Origin: Arthrobacter sp. Marseille-P9274
Lineage (GTDB): Bacteria; Actinomycetota; Actinomycetes; Actinomycetales; Micrococcaceae
Assembly (NCBI RefSeq): GCF_946892675.1
Contig: NZ_CAMPOV010000001.1
Location: 186,001-250,000 of the forward strand
DNA length: 64,000 nucleotides
Reading direction: 5' to 3'
Positions within the stretch are counted from its first letter, which is position 1, and each line of letters opens with the position of its first letter. The notes beneath the pieces were generated by a model. That model had not been told where the DNA came from. It made no database searches and was given only the letters and a program-made list of their open reading frames with translations. Position numbers and translations under genes: made by a program. Of this stretch, positions 17,876-26,802 are shown piece by piece.

Positions 17876-19960
17876 CTAGTCGGCCAGCACGCCCGGTTTC
17901 TCCGGCGCGTACAGCCACATGTCGAACAGCGGGCCCAGGTCCTCGCCGGACACGTCCTCGGCGAGCGCGATGAACTCGCCGATCGTGGCGTCGCCGCCGC
18001 CCTGCTCCTCGGGCCACCGCCGCAGGATCGTGAAGAAGTCCTCGTCACCCACCGCCTGCCGCAGCGCGTGCACGGCCATCGCGCCGCGCTCGTACACCGC
18101 GATGTCGAAGAGCGCCTCCGCGCCGGGATCGCCGATCACGACCTTCCAGAACGGATCCGACGCCGGAATCGCCGCCCGCTTGTCGAAGAATTCCTGCGCG
18201 GTCTCGAGGCCCTGCTCCTCGCTCCACAGCCACTCGGCATAAGAAGTGACTCCCTCGTTCAGCCAGATCTCCCGCCAGTCGGCTATCCTCACGCTGTCGC
18301 CGTACCACTGGTGGGCCAGCTCGTGCACCACCACCAGGTCGGCCAGCGGCTGCGCGTAGAAGAAATCCTTGGCATAGACCGGCCGCGTCTGGTTCTCCAG
18401 CGCGAAGCCCAGCCCGGCCAGGTCGTCCACGATCCCGCCGGCGTCGCCGAACGGATAGTCGCCGAAGTAGCCCTCGAGGAACCGGATCATCTCGGGCTCG
18501 CGGCCCAGCGCCGCCTCGGTACGCGCACCCAGTGTCGCCGGCGGCTCATCGGTGGCGGTCCAGCTCCCCCCGATGTCGGGACTGCCCGCAGGCGGACCGC
18601 CGGCCGCCCACCCGTCCCAAGTGTCGCCGTCGTCCTCGAAGGACGTGCCGCCCTCCCCCGCAGACACGGCGATGTCATCGATGAACAGCCCGTTGTGGGC
18701 CACCTCCGCGTCGGAGGCGTAGGTGATGGAAAGTTCGACGTCGGAGCCCGCGTAGGCGGAGAGGTCCACCTTCCACTCTTCCCAGGTTTCGCCCACGCCG
18801 CTCGCGGCATTCCACGTCCCCGAGGAGCCCTTGGACGCGCAGGTGCCGTCGGGCTTCGCCGACTGGTAGTGCTGCAGGAAGGGATGGAGCTTCAGCCAGT
18901 CCGGGCAGGATCTGCCGGCCGCCGTTGAGGTGTGCCCGTTCCGGTCCGGCAGCGTCGTCCAGTCCTGCCGCCCCGGCGTCCGGGCCTCGACGAACGCGAA
19001 GTCCCGGCCGCCCTGCAGCTCCCGGTTCACCCAGAAGGACAGTTCGGCCCCGCCGGCCGTCACGGCAATGGTGCGGCTCAGCCGCTTGTACGCCGCGTCG
19101 CCGGCCTGCGCGGACGCGAACTGCCGGCCCGCGTGCGCGGCGAGCGGCGTGAACAGGTCCGGATCGTAGGCGTCGACGAACTTCAGCCCGTCCGCCCGGT
19201 ACTCGTCCAGGTCGAACGCCCCCACGTTGATCGTCGCCAGGTAGGACGCCATCGGGTCCTCGGCCTCCCACACCCACCGGTTCCGGCCGTTGGCCGTCTC
19301 CTCGTCCACCAGCCGCCCGTTCGCCACCACCTGCAGCCCCTCCGGCACCGTCACGTCGAAGGTGTAGCCGGCCGGGTCGGACGGATGGTCGTTTACCGGG
19401 AACCACGTCGCGGCCACGTGCGGCTGCCCGAGTACCATCGCGCCGTCGTCGGTGTGGAAGAACCCCGAGCGGCCCAACGCATCCTCGATCGTCTTGGGCA
19501 CGCCGTGGTAGGTGACGACGCTGACGAAGTCCTCGCCGTCGTCGATCCCCTCCGCGGGAATGACGGTCAGCTCGCTGCCCGCCCGCTTGAACGCCGCCTT
19601 CTCCCCGTCCACCTCCACGGAATCGACCGTCAGCCCGTCCAGGTCGAGGTTGAACGAGCTCAGCTCCTGCGTCGCCTCGGCCCGCATCGCAGCCCGGCCC
19701 GTCAGCTCGTCCGTCGCCGGCTCGTAGTCCACCTCCAGCGCGTAGTGGAGCGCGTCGTAGCCGCCGTTCCCGTCCTTGGGGTAATACGGATCCCCCAGTC
19801 CCGGCGCCCCCGGAGTGTGCGACGGCGGGGCCTCGCCGGGGTTCCGTGCGTCCGCCGATCCGGCGGCCAACAGGGCAACCGAGCACGCCAGCGCGCACCA
19901 CGCGGCTCTGTGCGAAGGCAACGATCCCGAACGACCAACCCGGCTGAACATCTTCGTCAT
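17876..19960 (-). CDS. Exported M1-family zinc metallopeptidase with inserted beta-sandwich
   Basis: 694 aa; start at 19960 with AGGA 8 bases before the ATG. Signal peptide 1-39. The M1 N-terminal beta-domain covers about 60-255. The catalytic domain has HELAHQWYGD (H546, H550) and the downstream zinc ligand Glu in LNEGVTSYAEW (E569). ALENQT stands in the place of the exopeptidase GAMEN motif. Residues about 295-475 are an insertion not found in ordinary M1 enzymes: a Cys-containing, MAM/immune-inhibitor-A-like beta-sandwich (FIDDIAVSAGEGGTSFEDD). It may bind substrate or carbohydrate. Transcribed alone. Confidence 0.88.
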   Translation of the reverse strand: MTKMFSRVGRSGSLPSHRAAWCALACSVALLAAGSADARNPGEAPPSHTPGAPGLGDPYYPKDGNGGYDALHYALEVDYEPATDELTGRAAMRAEATQELSSFNLDLDGLTVDSVEVDGEKAAFKRAGSELTVIPAEGIDDGEDFVSVVTYHGVPKTIEDALGRSGFFHTDDGAMVLGQPHVAATWFPVNDHPSDPAGYTFDVTVPEGLQVVANGRLVDEETANGRNRWVWEAEDPMASYLATINVGAFDLDEYRADGLKFVDAYDPDLFTPLAAHAGRQFASAQAGDAAYKRLSRTIAVTAGGAELSFWVNRELQGGRDFAFVEARTPGRQDWTTLPDRNGHTSTAAGRSCPDWLKLHPFLQHYQSAKPDGTCASKGSSGTWNAASGVGETWEEWKVDLSAYAGSDVELSITYASDAEVAHNGLFIDDIAVSAGEGGTSFEDDGDTWDGWAAGGPPAGSPDIGGSWTATDEPPATLGARTEAALGREPEMIRFLEGYFGDYPFGDAGGIVDDLAGLGFALENQTRPVYAKDFFYAQPLADLVVVHELAHQWYGDSVRIADWREIWLNEGVTSYAEWLWSEEQGLETAQEFFDKRAAIPASDPFWKVVIGDPGAEALFDIAVYERGAMAVHALRQAVGDEDFFTILRRWPEEQGGGDATIGEFIALAEDVSGEDLGPLFDMWLYAPEKPGVLAD

Positions 19961-20132
19961 GACGGTTCCTGCATCGAACGTCTGGGACACAAGGCTCCTC
20001 CCGAACCACGCAACCGTCAAGGCGGAAAACCGAGGATCAGTAGCTTCCTTCCCAAGGTTCTTTAAGCATCTGCCTCGTACGTTTTCAGGGTCGTTCCAGT
20101 AACGGGCAAACGAGGGGAAGTCGGTTCAGGAC

Positions 20133-20834
20133 ATGGCAGCAAATACATGGCAGTTGCAGCTCATTGACGGTTGGCGTCTGCGCTCCGGCGGCCGGGACGT
20201 GAAAGTAGGCCTGCGTCAGCAACGGCTGATTGCCGCCCTGGCGCTACTCGGGAGCCAGCCGCGGCCCTACCTGTCAGGGTTGCTGTGGCCGGAGAGCAGC
20301 GAGAAGCAGGCCTCGGGCAGCCTGCGGGCGGCAGTCTGGACCATCTCGCAGCAGCTCCCTGGCCTGTTGGTCAGCGATAACCTTCGGCTGGGCCTGGCGG
20401 AATCAGTGCGTGTCGACGTGTCCGACTTCCTCCTCGACACCGCGGGCGCGACGACTGGTGTGACTACGGGAAACCGGCTGGACGTGCGGGGCCGGGCCGA
20501 TCTGCTGCCCGGGTGGTACGACGACTGGGTCCTCGAAGAACAGGAACAATTCCAGCGGCGCAGGCTGAGCGCCCTGGAGGCCATGGCCGAAAACATGCTG
20601 GCCCTCGGCGAAACGGAAGGTGCGCTGGAAGCGGCCTGGGCCGCGTTGCGCATTGATCCGCTGGCCGGCAACGCCATGCGCCTGCTCCTGCGCGCACAAC
20701 TCCAGGAAGGAAACCACGCCGGGGTACTCTCCGCCTATCGGGACTTCAGCCTCCGCATGCGAAACGAGTTCGGAGCCCGCCTCCCCGCAGACATCACTGC
20801 AATCGTCAACCCGCTGCTCATCCGCGCCGTCTGA
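20133..20834 (+). CDS. BTAD-domain (SARP-like) transcriptional regulator
   Basis: 233 aa. The N-terminal part (about 5-95, LQLIDGWRLRSGGRDV then QQRLIAALALLG and LWPESSEKQASGSLRAAVW) is an OmpR-type winged helix as in SARP activators, and residues about 100-230 form the bacterial transcriptional activator (BTAD) helical repeat. No ATPase domain. It is divergent from the M1 peptidase and convergent with LysR; the target is unknown, but the 172-base region shared with the peptidase makes that gene a candidate. Confidence 0.85.
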   Translation: MAANTWQLQLIDGWRLRSGGRDVKVGLRQQRLIAALALLGSQPRPYLSGLLWPESSEKQASGSLRAAVWTISQQLPGLLVSDNLRLGLAESVRVDVSDFLLDTAGATTGVTTGNRLDVRGRADLLPGWYDDWVLEEQEQFQRRRLSALEAMAENMLALGETEGALEAAWAALRIDPLAGNAMRLLLRAQLQEGNHAGVLSAYRDFSLRMRNEFGARLPADITAIVNPLLIRAV

Positions 20835-20893
20835 AAAGCAACCTTTTCGTCATGACGGTTTCCGGTGGCCGGCGAGGAACGCCTTTGTTCCGA

Positions 20894-21868
20894 TCAGCTC
20901 CTGGTGCTCGCCAGCGGAGAGGTCAAACGGGTCAGGAACGCTGTGGCCGTCCACTCAAGGAAGTTGGAGGCAGCTGTATCAAGGGCTTCGAGCATGTCAG
21001 GAAGCAGGGGGTTCGGATCGGTGCAGCGACGGACGGCGTAAATCCGGCGTCGCGACGGAGTGCCGGAGAGCCGCTGCATTTTGATGTTCCGGTCGATGCC
21101 GAGGGCGAGGGCAGGAACGAGCGCCACGGCGAGCTGTTCACTGACGATGCCGCGGATGACGTCGAAGTCGTTGCTGTTGAACCGGATCCGCGGGCTGAAT
21201 CCCACCTCGGCGCACAGCAGTTGCAGCACCTGCTCGCTGTCCGAGCCGCTGGCATTCGTCGCCCATACTGCCTCGGCGAGGACTTCCAGGCGGACCCGCT
21301 CATCCCGTTCCGTGTTGGGGCCGCCTCTGAGGACCACGAGCTCCTCGTCCAGCACCAGTCTGTATTTCAGGTCCGAGTGCCGCTTCGCAGGGAGCAGCGG
21401 GTACTCGTAAACGATCCCGAGGTCGACCTCGCCGCTGAGGACCGCATCCGGCAGCTCGGCTGACTGGATGTCCTCCACGCGGAGCTCGGCTTCCGGGCGC
21501 CTGTCCAGGATACGTGCCATGGCCTTCGGAAGAAGCTGGGCGGCTACGGTCCCGGATGCACCAACCTTTAGGCGGCCCCGGTCGCCGTGCGCGTAGGAGG
21601 ACATTTCGTCTTCCGCGTGGGCCAGCTGGGTAAGGAGGGTGCGGGCGTGTCCGGCCATCGCCACGCCGGCAGGCGTCGGCCACAGGTTCCGGGCACCGCG
21701 TTCAAAGAGTGCCACGCCCAGGGCCTTTTCCAGCGCGGCAATCTGCTGGGAGACGGCGGATGTCGTATAACCGAGCTCCTTCGCGGCAGCGCTGTGGGAG
21801 CCGGCTTCGAGCACGGCCAGCAGAGTCCGCAAGTGCACAAAGCTATTGGTACTGCTCATGTTCTGCAT
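20894..21868 (-). CDS. LysR-family transcriptional regulator
   Basis: 324 aa. The N-terminal winged helix is clear (LRTLLAVLEAGSHSAAAKEL, then TTSAVSQQIAALEKALG), followed by a periplasmic-binding-fold effector domain (about 90-300). Starts at 21868 and 21859 are both possible. It is the last gene of the leftward amino-acid oxidation cluster and probably regulates it, with a metabolite as co-inducer (inference from position). Confidence 0.9.
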   Translation of the reverse strand: MQNMSSTNSFVHLRTLLAVLEAGSHSAAAKELGYTTSAVSQQIAALEKALGVALFERGARNLWPTPAGVAMAGHARTLLTQLAHAEDEMSSYAHGDRGRLKVGASGTVAAQLLPKAMARILDRRPEAELRVEDIQSAELPDAVLSGEVDLGIVYEYPLLPAKRHSDLKYRLVLDEELVVLRGGPNTERDERVRLEVLAEAVWATNASGSDSEQVLQLLCAEVGFSPRIRFNSNDFDVIRGIVSEQLAVALVPALALGIDRNIKMQRLSGTPSRRRIYAVRRCTDPNPLLPDMLEALDTAASNFLEWTATAFLTRLTSPLASTRS

Positions 21869-21911
21869 TCTGCCTGCATCCGCCGGGCGGCTCGCGCTTG
21901 GCGACAGCTCG

Positions 21912-22568
21912 TTACGATGCTGCTTTGAGCAACGCCAGGCAGAGTGTTGTCGAGTCGTAGACCAGCAAGCCCGAGACCTCACGTACCGTCGCCGCGTAGG
22001 GCGGGAGGTTTGTGCATTCCAGCACGATGGCGCCCAACCGGCTGTGTTCGCGCAGCAACGACTTCGCTGCCTCGGCGACCTCCTGCTCCACCGCTTGCTC
22101 GTCCAGGTCAGCGGTGCCTTCGACAATCGCGGAGGTGAAGGCTGGACTCATGTCCATGCCTGCGACGGCCGCAGGAAGGCCACGGCAACCGGCGCCAAGG
22201 AAGTGGGCCTCGGTCAGGCTCGCCCTGCGGGCCGTCAGCACCCCGACCTGGCCGTGCCGTCGCTCCGCCTCCGGGACTTGCAGGAGACTCGACGCGGCAA
22301 AGGGAACCGAGAGCTGCGCCTGGATCTCGGACTGGAACAGCGCCAGGAAGCCGCAGCTCGTGGAAATGGCCTTCGCGCCGCGACGCTCCAAAACGCGGCC
22401 CGCGGCGACAAACTCGTTGATGAGAAGGAGGTCGGGTTCCTTGACGACCCTGTGCACCGAGGCTTTTGGCACTGTTTCGTAGAGGACGGGAAACGGAAAG
22501 GTCAAAGGGTTGCCGATATCCCCCACGGGGCGTCGGAACGAGGTTGCCAGCATCAGTACGCCAAGCAT
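21912..22568 (-). CDS. Aspartate/glutamate/hydantoin racemase family protein
   Basis: 218 aa. The two catalytic cysteines of the family are present, in ISTSCGFL (C72) and VLECTNLPPY (C185), placed symmetrically as in Asp/Glu racemases. It starts 3 bases after the permease stop. In this operon it would convert an amino acid or hydantoin between L and D forms, supplying or consuming the substrate of the flavoprotein dehydrogenase encoded upstream (inference). Confidence 0.85.
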   Translation of the reverse strand: MLGVLMLATSFRRPVGDIGNPLTFPFPVLYETVPKASVHRVVKEPDLLLINEFVAAGRVLERRGAKAISTSCGFLALFQSEIQAQLSVPFAASSLLQVPEAERRHGQVGVLTARRASLTEAHFLGAGCRGLPAAVAGMDMSPAFTSAIVEGTADLDEQAVEQEVAEAAKSLLREHSRLGAIVLECTNLPPYAATVREVSGLLVYDSTTLCLALLKAAS

Positions 22569-22571
22569 GGA

Positions 22572-24083
22572 TCAGATAAACCAGACCAGCAGGCCAATGG
22601 CGAGGAAGTACAGCGAGTTCGGCAAGGCCAGGATCATCACCCTAACCGGATCCACCTTGGTGTTCAGGGCGGAACCGACGAGACCACAGACCACGAACGC
22701 GGTCAGCCCCACGGGAGGCATGTTCTGGCCGGCCGCCGCAATATGCGAGGCGCCCAAGGCAGCATTGACCGGATCCATGCCGAGGTTGACCAGGATAGGT
22801 CCAAGGAAGGTCACCAAGACGGTCTGTGCCGCGGTCTGGGATCCGGTCAGCATCCCAATCGCGACGATGCCTGCTGCTCCGCCGAGCTTAAGCTCAGGAC
22901 CTGCCAGCGACTCCGCGGCCACCGCCACGATGTCGATTGCCCCCACCGCGTAGAAGATGCCGATCATGGCCGCGGCGCAGAGCTGGATCTGGATGGTTCC
23001 GCTGACCTTGCCCAGTCCCGCGCCGACCGTTCCCAAGGAATCCCGCCTGACGCTCTTGAAGAAGAAACTCACCACGATGGCAACGATGATCGCCAGCACT
23101 ACCGGGAAGGCGATGCCTTTGAGCACTGGAATCGTTCCCATCCAGGCAACGGCGGAGCCAAGTACGGGAGTTTCGGTGAAGACGTCAAAGCCGAACCCGG
23201 TCTTCGCGATCACAATTGCCACCAGCACCGCCAGCGGAATCAGGGTCTTCCAGCGCTCCCGCATGAGTCCGGCGAAAGCCTTGAATCCTGTAGCATCCAG
23301 CGGCGCAGCACCCGGACCCGTCGAGCCGCCTCCGGATCCGGCCGCGCCGCCCGCGGCCGCCGCAGGGGCGGAGGGGATTCCCGTTCGCCCCGCGCGGCCG
23401 GACGCTGTGCCCGGGGGAGGTCCGCCGGCCGTCTGGACGGCCGAAACCAGGCTGCTGCCGAGACCGCGCTTGGCCCGGACGAACCGGAAGGATTCCAGGA
23501 TCGCGAAGACTGCCCCGACGCCCACCGTCAGGTAGGCAAGGTTAGTGACGGGCGTCGGGTCGATTCCCACCAGGGACGCCGACAGGAAGACGCCCTGTGA
23601 GATTGGCGGCATGATCGAGCCGATGGACGCACCGACAAGGATCATCATGCCGATTTGAACCGGCTTGATCCGTAGTTCGCTGAGGGCATGGATCACCAGG
23701 AAGCCGATGACCGTTGCAGCGGCGATAGCATCTCCGAGCAGCGACCCGGCAAGGATCAGCGTCACGAAGACGGCGGCAATCAAGCCTTTTGGCGACTTGC
23801 CGAACAGCGCACGCAGTCCGAAGAGTGTCGTCTCCATCGCCCCCAGGCGGACCTGGGCTTCGGCGTAGATGCTGCCGAACAGCGATAGGGCAATGACCCA
23901 GGCCAGGCGGTCCACACCGTCGACAATTGCCAGGGCCCACTCCGCCGGTGCCAGACCGCCGATCAGGCCGGCGGAGACCGCAGCGGCCAGCAGCGCGGCG
24001 CGGATGTCGCCGCCGATCCACGGGATCTTCTTGACGAGGGCAATGGCGAACAGCAGCACCAGGGGGACGATAACTACCAGCAT
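22572..24083 (-). CDS. TRAP-type (DctM-like) large permease
   Basis: 503 aa with about 12 to 14 membrane segments. The stretches KGLIAAVFVTLILAGSLLGD and IGSIMPPISQGVFLSASLVG are typical of the large subunit of TRAP/DctM-type carboxylate transporters. Residues 219-263 form a Gly/Pro/Ala-rich, probably disordered linker between the two halves, not usual for the family. No small TRAP subunit or binding protein is encoded nearby, so it may act as a stand-alone carrier. Presumed to import the substrate of the neighbouring dehydrogenase. Confidence 0.8.
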   Translation of the reverse strand: MLVVIVPLVLLFAIALVKKIPWIGGDIRAALLAAAVSAGLIGGLAPAEWALAIVDGVDRLAWVIALSLFGSIYAEAQVRLGAMETTLFGLRALFGKSPKGLIAAVFVTLILAGSLLGDAIAAATVIGFLVIHALSELRIKPVQIGMMILVGASIGSIMPPISQGVFLSASLVGIDPTPVTNLAYLTVGVGAVFAILESFRFVRAKRGLGSSLVSAVQTAGGPPPGTASGRAGRTGIPSAPAAAAGGAAGSGGGSTGPGAAPLDATGFKAFAGLMRERWKTLIPLAVLVAIVIAKTGFGFDVFTETPVLGSAVAWMGTIPVLKGIAFPVVLAIIVAIVVSFFFKSVRRDSLGTVGAGLGKVSGTIQIQLCAAAMIGIFYAVGAIDIVAVAAESLAGPELKLGGAAGIVAIGMLTGSQTAAQTVLVTFLGPILVNLGMDPVNAALGASHIAAAGQNMPPVGLTAFVVCGLVGSALNTKVDPVRVMILALPNSLYFLAIGLLVWFI

Positions 24084-24110
24084 GTGTCGGACTCCTCGGC
24101 CTCGGTGATC

Positions 24111-25283
24111 TTACGCGGGGATGGGCGCGGTGAAGCGGTTGACAGTCAGGGCGTGCAGGAACGGGCTGGATTTTCCGTCCAGCAGGTCGCGGACCAGTAT
24201 GCCGGTAATGGGAGCCAGTGCGATCCCGTCGCCTTCATGTCCCGCCGCAATGACGTAGCCGTCCAGTTCGGGGGCACGATCGATGATGGGCAAGCCGTCA
24301 CCGGTGTACGGCCGGAAGCCGGACATGGAACGGATAATCCGTATCTTGGCCAGCGCCGGCACGATGCGAATGGCGTGCTGGGCAATCGCGGCCATGATCT
24401 CCGGCCCGGAAGCCTTATCGAAGCCGGCAAACTCCCTGCTGCCGCCGATCAGCAGGTTGCCCGAGTCGGTCTGCCCCAGTGACAGGCCGATTCCGTACAG
24501 CGGCACCTTCCCGGAGCCGACGGCGGCAAGATGCTTGGCGGCAATGTACTGGGCACACAGCATGCTCCCGTTGACCAACGGTCCAACGGCCTCGGAAATC
24601 AGGATCGTACCCCGCCGCGGCTTGACCGGGACGTGCACTGCGGCCAGCTGACCGATCTGTCCGGCGAAGGGACCGGCGGCGTTGACCACCAGTGGCGTGG
24701 AGATGCTGCCGCGCCGCGTTTCCACGGCGGTGACCCGCCCGGCGGAGGCGCGGATGCCCGTAACCTCGCAGTGCGTCAGGGTCTCCGCTCCGTGCCGCAC
24801 CGCTGCCCGGAACAGGGCCGTGTTGAGGGCCAGCGGGTTGACCTCGGCATCGTCGGGGCTGAAGGAAGCGCCGAGCACGTGCGGGGACAGGCACGGCTGG
24901 CGCGTCCTGGCCTCGTCTCCGTCGAGCAGCTCAACCGAGATGCCGGCATCCTGCTGCTTGCGGACGAAGTCCCGCATGAAGTCCAGATGTTCGGGCGTCT
25001 CGATGGCGACCATTCCGCCGTCGTTCTTCAGTTCGAGGTCGGCGTCCAGTTCCGCCTCGAGCGTGTCGTACAGGCGCCGGCTGGCGAGCGCCAGCTCCAT
25101 GTGGAGGCCGGGGCGCTTCGACTGCAGGAAGATTGCCTTGTCGCAGGAGCCGGAGGCGCCTGCCCCCGGGCCTCCCTTCTCGACGAGGATGACCTTCCGC
25201 CCCTGCTCGGCCAGCCGGAAGGCGATCGATGAGCCGATCACGCCGGCGCCGATAATCACCGCATCTGCTGTTTTCACGCCCAT
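24111..25283 (-). CDS. FAD-dependent amino-acid dehydrogenase, beta-type subunit
   Basis: 390 aa DAO-family flavoprotein. DAVIIGAGVIGSSIAFRLAEQG is the FAD-binding motif (about 6-27), and the C-terminal FRPYTGDGLPIIDRAPELDG with AAGHEGDGIALAP completes the FAD site. Similar to the catalytic subunits of sarcosine oxidase, D-hydroxyproline dehydrogenase and opine oxidases. The ATG at 25283 lies inside the end of the upstream gene (10-base overlap), so the subunits are translationally coupled. It would oxidise a secondary or D-amino acid. Confidence 0.9.
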   Translation of the reverse strand: MGVKTADAVIIGAGVIGSSIAFRLAEQGRKVILVEKGGPGAGASGSCDKAIFLQSKRPGLHMELALASRRLYDTLEAELDADLELKNDGGMVAIETPEHLDFMRDFVRKQQDAGISVELLDGDEARTRQPCLSPHVLGASFSPDDAEVNPLALNTALFRAAVRHGAETLTHCEVTGIRASAGRVTAVETRRGSISTPLVVNAAGPFAGQIGQLAAVHVPVKPRRGTILISEAVGPLVNGSMLCAQYIAAKHLAAVGSGKVPLYGIGLSLGQTDSGNLLIGGSREFAGFDKASGPEIMAAIAQHAIRIVPALAKIRIIRSMSGFRPYTGDGLPIIDRAPELDGYVIAAGHEGDGIALAPITGILVRDLLDGKSSPFLHALTVNRFTAPIPA

Positions 25284-26494
25284 GCCTGTGCCTCCGTCTG
25301 CTGGTCGATGCCCGCCGCGGCCCACAGCTCCCCTGCTTTGCGCCGGCCTTCGCCGATGTGCGGCAGGAAGGTGATGGGGCTGGTCCGGCGCACGTCGTCG
25401 ACGGTGGCGATGGCCTGCCTGAGCCGCGCAGGTTCGGCCAGGCCCAGCCGGGCGGCGACGGCCAGCCCGGCGACGGTCCCCTGCGCCATGGCGACCTTCG
25501 CCCCCTCGATGCCGGTGATGTTGCCGGCCACGAACACGTTCTTCAGGGTGGTTTCCATTTCCGCGCTGTGCAGCGGCACCTCTCCCCCGAGCTCGTCGAT
25601 CCGGGCCACATCGCATCCGCTCGTCAACTCCTGCACCGGATAGAGGCTGCCGGAGAGGCAGACGCAATCCACTTCCAACGAGCGGGTACGTCCCTTCGGC
25701 CGGCCCTTCGCGTCGATGTCGGTGATTTCGACGGCGTGGACCCGCTCATCACCCTCGATGGCGGTGATGCTCTGCTTCAGTTTGAGCGGGACGCCGAGGA
25801 CGGGAACGCCCGATGCCGGATACAGCCGAGCCGCTACTTTCCGGGGAACGGAGTGGCGGACGAGGCCGGCCGCCGCGCGCAGGAACGCATTGGGAGCCAG
25901 ACTGGACAGGCCCGACAGGTAGCCCAGGTTGTAGCCGGGGTTGCCGCCTTGACCGCTGAAGATATCAAGCGGCGGCAGGAATATGCCCACCACGTCCGCA
26001 CCTGCCAACTTCAGCTCATGCGCGACGGTGAGTGACAGCGGGTCCACCCCGACGACGGCGATCCGCTGCCCGGGGCGCACCCGGTAGAAATTCGTGAGGG
26101 TCTGCGCAGCGCCCACGGTCATCACGCCAGGGAGGGTCCAGCCCGGAATTGGCACCGCCCGCTCGGCAGCCCCGGAAGCCAGCACCACATGCGGCGCCGA
26201 GATGGTGTCGCCGCCGCCGAGCGCCAGGGACCACCGGGGGTGCATACCCCACACTTCCCGCCCGCAGAACAGCTCCACTCCGGCAGCGACGGCCCGCTCC
26301 GCCAAACCCGCGGCGACCTTCTGGCCGATCCACCAGTTGTCCTTGGACTCCTGGTGGAGCTGGCCGAGGAGACGGCCTCCCGGCACGCTGTTCTCGTCAA
26401 CGACGGCGACGCGTCCACCGGCTTCTGCCGCCGCGATCGCGGCGGACAAGCCCGCCGGCCCGGCCCCGACAATGGCCACGTCGAACGCCGTCAC
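25274..26494 (-). CDS. FAD/NAD(P)-binding oxidoreductase, alpha-type subunit
   Basis: 406 aa; GTG start at 26494 forming a GTGA overlap with the 2Fe-2S gene upstream. FDVAIVGAGPAGLSAAIAAA binds the first dinucleotide, IAVVGVDPLSLTVAHELKLAG resembles the second Rossmann motif, and FVAGNITGIEGAKVAMAQG is the C-terminal FAD contact. It matches the alpha subunit of heteromeric opine/D-hydroxyproline/HcnB-type dehydrogenases but lacks their C-terminal BFD cysteine domain. That domain is encoded separately here, at 26790-27092. Confidence 0.9.
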   Translation of the reverse strand: MTAFDVAIVGAGPAGLSAAIAAAEAGGRVAVVDENSVPGGRLLGQLHQESKDNWWIGQKVAAGLAERAVAAGVELFCGREVWGMHPRWSLALGGGDTISAPHVVLASGAAERAVPIPGWTLPGVMTVGAAQTLTNFYRVRPGQRIAVVGVDPLSLTVAHELKLAGADVVGIFLPPLDIFSGQGGNPGYNLGYLSGLSSLAPNAFLRAAAGLVRHSVPRKVAARLYPASGVPVLGVPLKLKQSITAIEGDERVHAVEITDIDAKGRPKGRTRSLEVDCVCLSGSLYPVQELTSGCDVARIDELGGEVPLHSAEMETTLKNVFVAGNITGIEGAKVAMAQGTVAGLAVAARLGLAEPARLRQAIATVDDVRRTSPITFLPHIGEGRRKAGELWAAAGIDQQTEAQAWA

Positions 26495-26802
26495 GAGCGT
26501 GTCTCCGCCGAGGGGATCCCGGGCTCCACCATCATGCCGTCCGCGACCGGCGTGATGCAGGCACGGACGCTGGCCTTCCCATCCACGGTGACCCGGCATT
26601 CATAGCAGTGGCCGATGCCGCAGTAGATGCCCCGGGGTTCGTCTGCCTTCTTGGAGCGGCGCAGAATCCGGACACCGGAAGCGAGCAGGGCGGATGCAAC
26701 GGAGTCACCCTCGATCGCTGGGTAGACGGTGCCGTCGAACTCGAAGGAGATGGGCTGCCCGTCATGCGGACCCAGGACGGGATGTTCGGTCAGCCGCTGC
26801 AC
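26491..26802 (-). CDS. (2Fe-2S)-binding subunit (Fer2_4, HcnA-like)
   Basis: 103 aa; GTG start at 26802 behind a very strong GGAGGGGAGGT site. Conserved features are ISFEFDGTVYPAIEGDSVASALL and the cluster ligands in RGIYCGIGHCYECRVTVDG (three Cys) plus SVRACITPV (fourth Cys). This is the small ferredoxin-like gamma subunit of heteromeric amino-acid dehydrogenases. Its start overlaps the end of the BFD gene by 13 bases. Confidence 0.9.
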   Translation of the reverse strand: MQRLTEHPVLGPHDGQPISFEFDGTVYPAIEGDSVASALLASGVRILRRSKKADEPRGIYCGIGHCYECRVTVDGKASVRACITPVADGMMVEPGIPSAETRS

